Counted from the first letter of the stretch, positions 1 to 6,818 are shown. The stretch is 9,426 bases of DNA from Methanobacteriota archaeon (GCA_030837265.1 JAUPKV010000495.1:1-9426); one strand, 5' to 3'. The notes: generated by a model not told the origin, from the sequence alone. Numbers and translations: made by a program.

Positions 1-203
1 ATAAGACCGGAAGGCAAATGCCCCTCTAGATTCTATAAGTATTCATGTGCTACGTTTTCTATCTAACTTTTTTAATACCTCGGTTATTTCTCGTTTTAGG
101 GTAATTCTCTCTAATGCCAAACCTGAGCCCGGAACCGGAACGGCTGTTTGACGGTATCAGTAAGGTCCCTCCTCTTAAATTTTACATCCTTCATGGAAGT
201 GAA

Positions 204-224
204 TTCAGATTTCTATCATCTGAA
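204..224. promoter_or_regulatory. Perfect 7-bp inverted repeat, candidate operator
   Basis: TTCAGAT at 204-210 and ATCTGAA at 218-224 are perfect reverse complements separated by 7 bases. The dyad ends two bases before the TATA-like box at 227-238. A protein bound there would sit on the BRE/TFB side of the promoter. A dyad of this size at this position is typical of archaeal repressor or activator sites, but the binding protein is unknown and a 7-bp repeat can occur by chance. Confidence 0.3.
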
Positions 225-226
225 GC

Positions 227-238
227 ATATATTTAAAA
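227..238 (+). promoter_or_regulatory. TATA-like box, distal promoter candidate for the kinase
   Basis: ATATATTTAAAA matches the AT-rich 8-mer recognised by archaeal TBP. Transcription would start about 25 bases downstream (near 260) and give a 5' leader of roughly 135 nt before the ATG at 397. A second AT-rich element closer to the gene could serve instead. Confidence 0.3.
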
Positions 239-292
239 ATTAACAGCACTGCTTTGCAGAGCATAAAGCATAAGTTCGAGATCAATTATATC

Positions 293-316
293 AAAATAAA
301 ATAAAATAAAATAAAT
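293..316. repeat. (AAAAT)n pentanucleotide repeat
   Basis: Four consecutive AAAAT units followed by AAAT form a simple-sequence repeat between the two promoter candidates of the kinase. Such tracts can slip during replication and can bend DNA. No function is shown here. Confidence 0.7.
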
Positions 317-336
317 AGCAATATATGAAAATCTTA

Positions 337-358
337 ATTAATTCATAATTTAATTAAT
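337..358 (+). promoter_or_regulatory. AT-rich palindromic element, proximal promoter candidate
   Basis: ATTAATT (337-343) and AATTAAT (352-358) form an inverted repeat, and the included ATTTAATTAA near 348-357 could act as a TATA box. A start about 25 bases downstream would fall near 378, giving a leader of about 20 nt that still contains the purine-rich AAAGGA (388-393) ahead of the ATG. Confidence 0.3.
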
Positions 359-396
359 AAGGTATTTGCAATCAAAAGAGGAGCCTGAAAGGAAGA

Positions 397-3138
397 ATGA
401 AAGCAAAAGCGGAAAAATTTCCGGAGAAGAATCCGAATCCTGTGCTCAGTATTGGAAAGGCTGGTACTGTGCTATACTCAAATAGGGCGGGCGAGCCCTT
501 ATTGCGTGAATGGGATGTGAAAGTCGGTGAAAAACTGCCTCCTGATCTTGCAGATTTTGCACAAAGGGTTATTTCCCGGAAAATCCCCGAAAAAATGGAA
601 GTCAAAGTGGAACAGGGAGTATATCTGATCATTTTTCATCCCCTCCCTGAGGAAGAACATATAAACATTTACGGGTTCGATATAAGTGATCAGAAAGAAC
701 TGGAAGAAAAACTCCGTATCAAGGAAAAACAAAACGATGTGCTCCACAAGATAGGAAAAATCGCCCTTGGCCAGGAAAGCCTTCAAAACTTCATGGCTGA
801 GAGCGTAAAGCTGATTGCAAGCAACCTGGAACTGGAATACTGTAAAATAATGGAGCTGCTGCCCGATGGAAGATTCTTATTAAGGGCCGGGGTCGGATGG
901 AAACCTGAGTTTGTGGGAAAAAACATTGTTGAAGGGGAAAATGGGTCCCAGGCAGGTTTTACCTTATTTTCAAGGACACCCGTAATAGTGGAGGACTTTG
1001 AATTAGAAAACCGCTTTATAAAACCTAAAATACTCGGAATTCACGGAGTGGCCAGTGGAGCCAGTGTTGTGATCGGCAGCATGGATAAAATTTTCGGAGT
1101 ACTCGTTGTCAATTCTACGAAAAAAAGGAAGTTTACGTCAGATGACACTGACTTTCTCACTTCAGTGGCTTACCTTATTGCGCAGGTAGTCGAACGCAAA
1201 AAAACAGAAGAAGCTCTCAGGTTATCATGCAGATATAATCGCAGCCTGATTGAAGCCAGTCTGGACCCTCTCGTAACCATTGGGCGTAACGGTAAAATTA
1301 CGGATGTGAACGGGGCTACGGAACAGGTCACGGGTCATTCCAGAAATGAGTTGATAGGTACCGATTTCTCAGATTACTTTACCAAACCTGAGAAAGCCCT
1401 TGCAGGTTACAGTCAGGTATTCTCAGACGGTGAGGTTCGTGATTATCCTCTGGAGATCCAGCATAAGGATGGGCGCATAACTCCGGTTTTGTATAATGCT
1501 TCGATTTATAAAGGCGAAATAGGAGAGGTTATCGGTGTCTTTGCGGCTGCCCGTGATATCACGGAACGTAAGAAAGCCGAAGAAGCCCTTAAAAAAGCAA
1601 ATGATAGCTTGGAAGTAAAAGTTAAAGAACGCACAGCAGAGCTTGAGCAGGCTTATAAATCATTGAAAGAAAGCGAAAAAGGTCTTGCGGAAGCCCAACG
1701 AATAGCTCACGTTGGAAGCTGGGACCGGGACCTGGTAACCAATGAGCTGCATTGGTCAGATGAGTTGTACCGTATTTTCGGACTTGATTCGAATAAAATA
1801 AAAATTACTTATACCAGATTTGTAAACTTTGTACATCCCTATGACCGAGACAATGTTGGTAATTTCGTTAAAAGAGCTTTACATGGGCAGCCCTTGGAAA
1901 TTGATTATCGAATAACTTTACCCGACGGGGCTGAGCGTTTTGTCCATGCACAAGGTGAAGCTATTTTTAATGTAAAAAATATCCCGGTTCGCTTTAGAGG
2001 AACAGTTCAGGATATTACTGAACGGAAGAAAGCCGAGGAGAACATCAGGAACCTGGCAAATATTGTAGAATCGTCAAATGATGCTATCATAACCGAGTCC
2101 CTGGATGGTATTGTAACAAGCTGGAATAAAGGAGCAGAGCAGATTTATGGTTATTCGGCTGCGGAAATTCTTGGAAAAAACGCTTCAATACTCGAACCGG
2201 GCAAAATCAAAGGAGAGATAAAACATCTCACTGAAAGGATAAAAAAGGGAGAAAATATTAAAAACCACGAAACACTGCGCTTAAAAAGGGACTGTATCCC
2301 GATAAATGTTTCAGTAACTATTTCTCCGATTTTTGATGCCTCCGGGAAGTTGACTGCTGTTTCTGTCATCTCGAGGGATATAACCATGAGAAAACGAGCT
2401 GAAGAAGCTCTGGCAAATATTGAGATCGCTCGCAAAAAAGAAATCCACCACAGGATCAAGAATAATCTGCAGGTAATATCTTCCCTGCTTGATTTACAGG
2501 CAGAAAAGTTCAGAAATAGAGAAAGTGTTGAGGATTCGGAAGTTCTTAATGCCTTTCGGGAAAGCCAGGACCGAGTAATGTCAATTGCCCTGATCCATGA
2601 AGAACTGCATGAAGGCAGAGGAAATGATACACTGGATTTCTCACCATACCTGAAAAGACTTGTAAATAATCTTTTTCAGACCTACAGGGTTGGAAATACC
2701 AGTATCAGTCTGAATATAGAGCTTGAAGCAAACATTTTTTTCGATATGGATGTTGCAGTTCCGCTGGGCATTATCATTAACGAACTTGTTTCTAACTCCC
2801 TCAAATACGCTTTTGAGGGAAAAGATCAGGGGAAAATCCAAATCAAGCTTCGAAGGGAAGAATCCGAAGAATATACAGTTGTAGAAAATATAAGTTTCAT
2901 GCAGGGAAATAGAAAAGAAAGGGTCAAGTGTACAAACTATGTTTTATCGGTTTCGGATAATGGAATAGGTATTTCCGAAGGCGTTAATATAGAAAATACT
3001 GAAACTCTTGGTATACAGCTGGTAATGATCCTTGTAGACCAGTTAGGCGGCGCACTTGAACTTAAAAGGGACAATGGGACAAAATTTAATATAAAGTTTA
3101 TAGTAAATGAGACAGAAAAGCAAATTGAGTTTTGTTAG
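397..3138 (+). CDS. Multi-PAS/GAF sensor histidine kinase (HisKA_2 type)
   Basis: A 913-residue soluble sensor kinase with no signal peptide or membrane segment, so it probably senses a cytoplasmic or diffusible cue. Domains in order: degenerate PAS (about 10-105); GAF (about 112-270); PAS (about 278-392); a charged coiled coil (about 392-430); PAS_3-like (about 430-548); PAS (about 552-670). Each of the last three PAS domains ends in a DIT-type motif followed by a helical linker. The transmitter has an EIHHRIKNN H-box (acceptor His 684 or 685, most likely the one before RIKNN), N-box INELVSNS (794-801), G1 box DNGIGIS (854-860) and a LGIQLV G2 region (871-876). About 22 extra residues seem inserted before the G1 box. 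The ATG at 397 follows AAAGGA at only 3 nt, with a GAGGAG further up. No response regulator is nearby, so it is an orphan kinase; the ligand is unknown. Confidence 0.9.
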   Translation: MKAKAEKFPEKNPNPVLSIGKAGTVLYSNRAGEPLLREWDVKVGEKLPPDLADFAQRVISRKIPEKMEVKVEQGVYLIIFHPLPEEEHINIYGFDISDQKELEEKLRIKEKQNDVLHKIGKIALGQESLQNFMAESVKLIASNLELEYCKIMELLPDGRFLLRAGVGWKPEFVGKNIVEGENGSQAGFTLFSRTPVIVEDFELENRFIKPKILGIHGVASGASVVIGSMDKIFGVLVVNSTKKRKFTSDDTDFLTSVAYLIAQVVERKKTEEALRLSCRYNRSLIEASLDPLVTIGRNGKITDVNGATEQVTGHSRNELIGTDFSDYFTKPEKALAGYSQVFSDGEVRDYPLEIQHKDGRITPVLYNASIYKGEIGEVIGVFAAARDITERKKAEEALKKANDSLEVKVKERTAELEQAYKSLKESEKGLAEAQRIAHVGSWDRDLVTNELHWSDELYRIFGLDSNKIKITYTRFVNFVHPYDRDNVGNFVKRALHGQPLEIDYRITLPDGAERFVHAQGEAIFNVKNIPVRFRGTVQDITERKKAEENIRNLANIVESSNDAIITESLDGIVTSWNKGAEQIYGYSAAEILGKNASILEPGKIKGEIKHLTERIKKGENIKNHETLRLKRDCIPINVSVTISPIFDASGKLTAVSVISRDITMRKRAEEALANIEIARKKEIHHRIKNNLQVISSLLDLQAEKFRNRESVEDSEVLNAFRESQDRVMSIALIHEELHEGRGNDTLDFSPYLKRLVNNLFQTYRVGNTSISLNIELEANIFFDMDVAVPLGIIINELVSNSLKYAFEGKDQGKIQIKLRREESEEYTVVENISFMQGNRKERVKCTNYVLSVSDNGIGISEGVNIENTETLGIQLVMILVDQLGGALELKRDNGTKFNIKFIVNETEKQIEFC

Positions 3139-3169
3139 TAATTTATAGCAAAACTCAAGCCGTAATTTG
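3121..3169. terminator. Hairpin overlapping the kinase stop codon
   Basis: TTGAGTTTTG (3125-3134) and CAAAACTCAA (3149-3158) are perfect 10-base arms with a 14-base loop containing the TAG stop. CAAAT (3121-3125) and ATTTG (3165-3169) can add an outer stem across a one-sided bulge. It lies between convergent genes and could protect or end the 3' ends of both transcripts. No long T tract follows, so the terminator role is inferred. Confidence 0.4.
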
Positions 3170-3185
3170 CTTTTCGAACCATAAC

Positions 3186-3218
3186 GAAGCTTCAAGTCTA
3201 ACCGGAGCTAAAAGCTTC
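3186..3218. repeat. Short inverted repeat in the convergent gap
   Basis: GAAGCTT (3186-3192) and AAGCTTC (3212-3218) form 7-bp arms around a 19-base loop, just downstream of the minus-strand gene that ends at 3225. It may be part of that gene's 3' end structure; no T tract is evident. Confidence 0.3.
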
Positions 3219-3224
3219 AGGGTT

Positions 3225-4094
3225 TTAAGCCTTCAGGGGTGCTGCTTTATCAGTTAAGGAAAACATTCCTTTCAATTGGCCCTGTGGATTTCGGAGTTCT
3301 ATATTTGAATTTGAGTAATAGCCAATCTCTATGTCTTCGGTATATTGTCTGTTAATTGAAAGTCCAGCTGCACTCATGACACTGCCAATGTTAAGACCCC
3401 AGAAATGATGGTCCTTGTACGTTGGGTTGTAGTTTACAGCGGTAGAACCGGTTAAATAAGCTTTGTAAACAATTCTAACTTTCATTACTCCTCTACTTGC
3501 TGTGAGGACGGCTTCAACGGATTCTCCTGGTTCTAACTCGACACTGACTCCGGAATCAGTGCCTACCATAATGCTTTTGCTTTCAGATCCTCCCTGTCCC
3601 CATGAATGACTGTAGTTCATGGAGGTTTCTCCTCCTCCTCCGGCTCCCAGGAAACTAACACCATATGATATCGTCTGCCCTACATCAATTGTATCCGTTT
3701 CGGACCAGTTGCTCTCCGTGGTATTTGTTACCTGGTCCGAAATGCTGGCATCGAAGGTCGCCTTTTTCGTGCTGTTATTCTTAAAGGTCTTTGTAGCTAT
3801 TATCACTGGTTCGGAAGTAATCTCCGTTACAGTTGAACTCTGGACCACGAGTATGGTCTGTACTTGAGGCCATCCATATGACTTGTAGAGATCATCCCAT
3901 GGAGTGGGGCTGTGAAGATATGCATCATTTGGTTTTTTCCCGAAATACTTTTCAACAGCACTCTTGAGCCCCTTATCTTCAATTCCGAAAGTTTTTCTCT
4001 CGTTATCGGTGATTATATGCTGAACGCTTCCCGAAGCGCTAACGCTTGAAGTTGCTGCGTCTGCACCTGCATTAATATTAATATCGATTCCCAT
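3225..4094 (-). CDS. Aerolysin/ETX-MTX2-like beta-pore-forming protein (putative)
   Basis: A 289-residue protein with no signal peptide, no hydrophobic helix and no cysteine. The N-terminal part (about 25-80) includes a short Trp/Tyr-rich stretch (PTPWDDLY, SYGWPQ). From about 81 to 225 it is almost all alternating Ser/Thr-rich beta-strand sequence. It includes a TxTFKNNS strand (101-108), a VTNTTESNW strand (122-130), a VGQTISYGVSF strand (138-148), a glycine-rich turn (150-155), TSMNYSHSWG (157-166) and a VELEPGESV strand-turn (185-193). This layout resembles the membrane-insertion module of aerolysin, epsilon-toxin/MTX2 and yolk-protein-like relatives, with an amphipathic hairpin between two long strands. 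The assignment rests on pattern recognition, not alignment. The ATG lacks a Shine-Dalgarno sequence and lies about 25 bases from a TATA box, suggesting a leaderless mRNA. Target and function are unknown; a non-toxic structural role is possible. Confidence 0.6.
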   Translation of the reverse strand: MGIDININAGADAATSSVSASGSVQHIITDNERKTFGIEDKGLKSAVEKYFGKKPNDAYLHSPTPWDDLYKSYGWPQVQTILVVQSSTVTEITSEPVIIATKTFKNNSTKKATFDASISDQVTNTTESNWSETDTIDVGQTISYGVSFLGAGGGGETSMNYSHSWGQGGSESKSIMVGTDSGVSVELEPGESVEAVLTASRGVMKVRIVYKAYLTGSTAVNYNPTYKDHHFWGLNIGSVMSAAGLSINRQYTEDIEIGYYSNSNIELRNPQGQLKGMFSLTDKAAPLKA

Positions 4095-4112
4095 GTTTTT
4101 TCTATATGAAAA

Positions 4113-4138
4113 TAATAATATATCAATTTTTTTAGTAA
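4113..4138 (-). promoter_or_regulatory. Proximal promoter of the pore-former-like gene
   Basis: On the minus strand TTACTAAAAAA is followed by an ATATATTAT box (4115-4123) centred about 25 bases before the A of the ATG at 4094. With archaeal spacing, transcription would begin at or very near the start codon. No Shine-Dalgarno sequence is present (AGAAAAAAC before ATG), which fits leaderless translation. The A-rich run upstream of the box could serve as the BRE. Confidence 0.45.
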
Positions 4139-4186
4139 GTTATGATAAGAATTCTATTATTCATACATCTACTCGTAAGAATATGG

Positions 4187-4241
4187 AAAATTAAAAAACA
4201 GACGGGAAAGCTAAGGTGGCATCGTTTAGATGTTTAGTCAT
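4187..4241 (-). other. Possible short transcript or 16-codon leaderless ORF
   Basis: About 29 bases downstream of the distal TATA box an ATG (4239-4241) opens a 16-codon frame, MTKHLNDATLAFPSVF, closed by a TAA inside a T6 run (TTTTTTAATTTT) that could end transcription. This has the geometry of a tiny leaderless gene or a small RNA. No homology or strong fold supports it, and the frame is short enough to be accidental. Confidence 0.15.
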
Positions 4242-4264
4242 GATATTAGAGAAGGAAGAAAGGA

Positions 4265-4291
4265 TAATTATATATACTAATTTTTTAGTAA
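4265..4291 (-). promoter_or_regulatory. Distal promoter-like module matching the proximal one
   Basis: On the minus strand the same TTACTAAAAAA 11-mer precedes a TATATATAAT box (about 4266-4275), mirroring the proximal module about 150 bp away. It could drive a longer transcript of the pore-former-like gene or a separate short RNA. The shared 11-mer is seen directly; promoter activity is inferred. Confidence 0.35.
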
Positions 4292-4320
4292 CTGTGATCT
4301 CAGATAAAGCGATACTTCGA

Positions 4321-4341
4321 TTTTAAAATAAAAAAAATTAA
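4321..4341 (-). terminator. T-rich terminator after geranylgeranyl reductase
   Basis: About 30 bases past the reductase stop, the minus strand reads TTAATTTTTTTTATTTTAAA. Archaeal RNA polymerase terminates at such T tracts without needing a hairpin, so this is a plausible end for the ferredoxin-reductase transcript. Confidence 0.45.
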
Positions 4342-4367
4342 TAGTTATGAAAATTGCATTCTGAGAG

Positions 4368-5591
4368 TTACATTTTGTTCTTTACCACTTCTTTTGCAGC
4401 ATCCTTGAAAAGCACCCGGAGATCCCAGAGAAGTTTTTTGTTGGCTTTAAAGAGAGCTTGCAGCAGGTCAAGCAGGTTCATCCTCTCAAATTTTATATCT
4501 TTCAGGGAATGGGCAAGGGAATTTAGGTCTTCATCAGTCAAATCGATAAAACAATTTTTTACGATAAGGCCCATAGTAATATCATGCCCCAGGGTTGGTC
4601 TCCACTTCTTTTCGTAAACTTCCTCGAGTTTTTTAAGAGAGACGTCTCCTGAAGAAATAGCGGCATAAGCAGCTTCTCCTGCCATTCTCCCTGCTTCCAT
4701 AGCGTTAAGGATTCCGCCGCCTGTTACCGGGTCAGACTGGCGTGCAGCATCCCCTACCAGCATTAGCCCGTTTGCGGAAGTTTTCTCTATGCAGCCGGAG
4801 ACCGGAACTCCCCCGAAGACCATTTCTATTATTTTCGCATCAGGGAACCTTTTCTCCATGAAAGTATCAAGGTAATCTATTGGCCTCGGCTTGAATGTTC
4901 CTGTTCTGTTACCGAGGACTCCTACCCCAACATTTGCTTTGCTTCCACCTTTCGGGAAGACCCAGACATATCCGCCGGGTGCAATTTCATTTCCTATATA
5001 GAACTCACAATACTGCTGATCTATATCCACGCCGGCAACAAGATACTGGGCACAGGTTTCAATGTCTATGGGTTTAAGGGAAGTATCTATTCCTGCCCAT
5101 CTTCCGACTTTTGATTCGACCCCGTCAGCCCCTATGACTATTTTAGCACGCACATCATATTCTTTTCCGAGGTGCATGAGTCTGGCCCCTTTAACAAAGT
5201 CATCTTCAATGATAAGGCCGGAAGCCCTTGTTTTTACCCTGACATCTGCCCCGGCTTTTGCAGCCTGTTCGGCAAGAGCGCGGTCAAAGACCTTTCTTTC
5301 AATGACAAAGCCGACTTCTGCACCGGCAACTTCCTCTGCCATCTCTACTTTAGTCCCGTCCGGGGAGTAAATCCGAGAACCTTTGAGGTCAGCGCAAATC
5401 CATCTCTTGTCAATTCCCACATGCTTTTTGAGGTATTCTTTACTTGCGCCTTCGGCGCAGCGTACAGGGTCACCTATTTCCTGGCGCTTCTCTATCAGAA
5501 GCACATCAAGTCCTTTTTCAGCCGCGGTTCTTGCAGCAATGGAACCTGCAGGACCGGCTCCGATCACCAAGACATCATAACTGCTCTTCAT
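4368..5591 (-). CDS. Geranylgeranyl reductase (digeranylgeranylglycerophospholipid reductase)
   Basis: A 407-residue FAD-dependent reductase that saturates the isoprenoid double bonds of archaeal membrane lipids, such as digeranylgeranylglycerol phospholipids. Visible features are an N-terminal dinucleotide-binding GAGPAG (11-16) with the acidic strand end E34, a DPVRCAEG segment with Cys45, GADG (154-157), the substrate-site signature [11 protein letters not shown] (205-215) and the second flavin motif GDAA (280-283). Length and motif order match the archaeal GGR family. The ATG is preceded by GAGGT at 6 nt and overlaps the ferredoxin stop by 4 bp (ATGA), so translation is probably coupled. 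From memory, the M. acetivorans reductase and its adjacent ferredoxin (MA1484/MA1485) together gave fully reduced archaeal lipid in E. coli, so the neighbour is the likely electron donor. No truncation is seen. Confidence 0.93.
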   Translation of the reverse strand: MKSSYDVLVIGAGPAGSIAARTAAEKGLDVLLIEKRQEIGDPVRCAEGASKEYLKKHVGIDKRWICADLKGSRIYSPDGTKVEMAEEVAGAEVGFVIERKVFDRALAEQAAKAGADVRVKTRASGLIIEDDFVKGARLMHLGKEYDVRAKIVIGADGVESKVGRWAGIDTSLKPIDIETCAQYLVAGVDIDQQYCEFYIGNEIAPGGYVWVFPKGGSKANVGVGVLGNRTGTFKPRPIDYLDTFMEKRFPDAKIIEMVFGGVPVSGCIEKTSANGLMLVGDAARQSDPVTGGGILNAMEAGRMAGEAAYAAISSGDVSLKKLEEVYEKKWRPTLGHDITMGLIVKNCFIDLTDEDLNSLAHSLKDIKFERMNLLDLLQALFKANKKLLWDLRVLFKDAAKEVVKNKM

Positions 5592-5764
5592 TTTACTACC
5601 TCAATTGCTCCCACAGGACAGACCCGGTCACATACTCCGCAAGAAATGCAAGTACTCTCATCTACTTCAACCCAGGTTTCCACAAGTTCGAGTGCTCCCT
5701 TAGGGCAGACGCCTACGCAGGCACCACAATATCCGCATTTATATTTGTTTATTTTAAGGCTCAC
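5588..5764 (-). CDS. 2x[4Fe-4S] ferredoxin, electron donor to geranylgeranyl reductase
   Basis: A 58-residue bacterial-type ferredoxin with two CxxCxxCxxxCP motifs (Cys 10, 13, 16, 20 and 39, 42, 45, 49), each binding one [4Fe-4S] cluster in a crossed pattern. It sits directly before the lipid reductase and its stop overlaps the reductase start, so the two form a transcription-translation unit. I chose the GTG at 5764 because AGGTGA (5769-5774) lies 4 nt upstream. A TTG at 5791 would add nine residues, but no ribosome binding site precedes it. The family is certain. The partner role is inferred from the overlap and from the work recalled on the M. acetivorans pair. Confidence 0.9.
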   Translation of the reverse strand: MSLKINKYKCGYCGACVGVCPKGALELVETWVEVDESTCISCGVCDRVCPVGAIEVVK

Positions 5765-5786
5765 TGGCTCACCTGTACATTTTAAA

Positions 5787-5880
5787 GGCAAATTAGGAGA
5801 TACGGCTGTATACAGTTGGCAAATAAGGTAATTCTAACTGTAATGCAGTTGGCAAATAAGGTATTTTCAGGCAAATAATG
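5787..5880. repeat. Four GGCAAATAAGG-like direct repeats ahead of the ferredoxin operon
   Basis: GGCAAATTAGG (5787-5797), GGCAAATAAGG (5818-5828 and 5851-5861) and GGCAAATAATG (5870-5880) all lie on the plus strand at spacings of 31, 33 and 19 bases. The two central copies belong to an identical 18-mer, CAGTTGGCAAATAAGGTA (5813-5830, 5846-5863). Spacing near three helical turns would place bound proteins on one DNA face. They lie between the likely TATA box and the start codon, so they could act as operators or as leader RNA elements. Confidence 0.6.
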
Positions 5881-5890
5881 ACAATTCTCG

Positions 5891-5905
5891 ATCATATACT
5901 TTTTG
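5891..5905 (-). promoter_or_regulatory. Candidate promoter of the ferredoxin-reductase operon
   Basis: The minus strand reads AAAAAGTATATGAT, a purine-rich BRE-like run followed by a TATA-like core. Transcription would start near 5868, giving a leader of about 105 nt that includes most of the GGCAAATAAGG repeats. The call rests on sequence resemblance only. Confidence 0.35.
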
Positions 5906-6169
5906 TTTATTAAAGACAACCAGATTTGAAAGCTCCCTTTCATTAATCCTACCATCTGGAAAATCCTTTTTTGCCGTATGCAGGCGAATTTCACCTCAGC
6001 TTGGAACGAGATCTTTCTTTAATGAAGGTTTTACACTAAATGAACATTTCTTTTTTCTTCTTAAAGCGTTGATTACTGCCTAATTCCCATCAATCTATCG
6101 TTATTCCCCATAAAATTTTCCTTTGATTTCGATTCTTGAACAAGGGATGGCCAGATCTTTTTTTTAGGC

Positions 6170-6796
6170 TCAAATTAAAGACAGACCTACCCTACCTCTG
6201 TTAATCTCAAGCCTGAACTTGTGACTTATATAATCTTTTGCGGCTCCCCTTCCGTGTATAAGCAGTTCTACCAGGTCTTCCGGTTCATCTATATCTATGC
6301 TTGCGAGGAAAGAGTCATATACCTCAAAACTTTGGCCGGATTCTTCCGCTATCGAGCAGTGTGTAAGGAAACTGGAACCATAGTACCTGACCCTGTAACT
6401 TGAAGGGTTCCTGATAAACAGGATGTTTGTGCCTCCACCTTTTCCCGGGACAATACATATATCTTTTTTTGATGAAGTAATTTCTTTTACATGGTCCGGA
6501 GAGAGAAGAGGCAGGTCAGCCATAACAATGAGAACGGGCTCCTCAGAATGTTCAAGATAACTGTTTAAAGCCCCATTAAGATCTCTTTTATCCAGATAAA
6601 TCCTGGATCCTCTTATATTTTCAAGGCCATGCATTGAAGGGCTCAGAATATCAATATTTTCTATTCCGGCTCCCTTTATGGAAACTATTACCTGATCCAG
6701 CATGAGCTCAATTAACTCTTCCCTTTCCACCTGGCTAAGCACAGGAGATAACCTGGATTTTGCATGGGATTTCTTATAGGGAATTACAGCTTTCAT
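6170..6796 (-). CDS. cofC: 2-phospho-L-lactate guanylyltransferase CofC
   Basis: A 208-residue nucleotidyltransferase of coenzyme F420 biosynthesis. CofC couples GTP with 2-phospho-L-lactate to give lactyl-diphosphoguanosine, whose phospholactyl part CofD then transfers to FO. The GT-A-like fold shows the N-terminal nucleotide loop AVIPYKKSHAKSRLS (3-17), the metal-binding MADLPLLS (92-99, Asp94), GKGGGTN (118-124) where many relatives have DGGTN, and a C-terminal IDIDEPEDL segment. Length is normal. The ATG at 6796 has GGTGAG (6802-6807) at 5 nt. A GTG directly before it would add one residue but sit only 2 nt from that site. It follows the cofH genes in the same direction after a 200-bp repeat-rich gap, so it probably has its own promoter. 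Confidence 0.9.
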   Translation of the reverse strand: MKAVIPYKKSHAKSRLSPVLSQVEREELIELMLDQVIVSIKGAGIENIDILSPSMHGLENIRGSRIYLDKRDLNGALNSYLEHSEEPVLIVMADLPLLSPDHVKEITSSKKDICIVPGKGGGTNILFIRNPSSYRVRYYGSSFLTHCSIAEESGQSFEVYDSFLASIDIDEPEDLVELLIHGRGAAKDYISHKFRLEINRGRVGLSLI

Positions 6797-6818
6797 CACG
6801 GCTCACCCGCCCGAGTTG

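Larger units (their letters stand above)
1..396. other. Non-coding leader region upstream of the sensor kinase
   Basis: I see no convincing gene in this stretch. Frames are broken by frequent stops. The plus-strand frame open from the left edge ends at a TAA near 66, after about 21 codons of unrecognisable sequence. The region becomes strongly AT-rich after about 225. It holds a 7-bp inverted repeat next to a TATA-like box, a run of AAAAT pentamers and a second AT-rich element near 337-358; these are listed separately. The T-rich stretch around 66-72 could end a plus-strand transcript entering from the left, but nothing else supports that. Confidence 0.6.
5765..6169. other. Intergenic region between cofC and the ferredoxin
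   Basis: These 405 bases separate two minus-strand genes. The half near the ferredoxin (5765-5900) holds four copies of a GGCAAATAAGG-like motif, a palindrome CTGTATACAG (5806-5815), an inverted repeat TACAGTT/AACTGTA (5811-5842) and a TATA-like box. A 70-codon minus-strand frame crosses it, but its composition and repeat-encoded LFANCI duplication suggest chance. I see nothing notable in 6000-6169 beyond T-rich runs. Confidence 0.55.

Noticed and set aside
1..66. Open plus-strand frame from the left edge ending near 66
   Set aside because: About 21 codons with no recognisable features and no downstream terminator beyond a weak T run. Too short to call a gene end.
5172..5831. 219-codon plus-strand frame antisense to the reductase and ferredoxin
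   Set aside because: It mirrors two well-identified genes, is rich in Ser/Thr/Pro/His typical of antisense frames, and has no domain features.
5806..5842. Palindrome CTGTATACAG and inverted repeat TACAGTT/AACTGTA as a separate operator
   Set aside because: Overlaps the direct-repeat array; the short palindrome could be chance, so it is mentioned with the array rather than called separately.
5782..5994. 70-codon minus-strand frame upstream of the ferredoxin
   Set aside because: Its sequence includes a repeat-derived LFANCI duplication, has no recognisable domain, and covers the promoter and repeat region of the ferredoxin. It is more likely chance.
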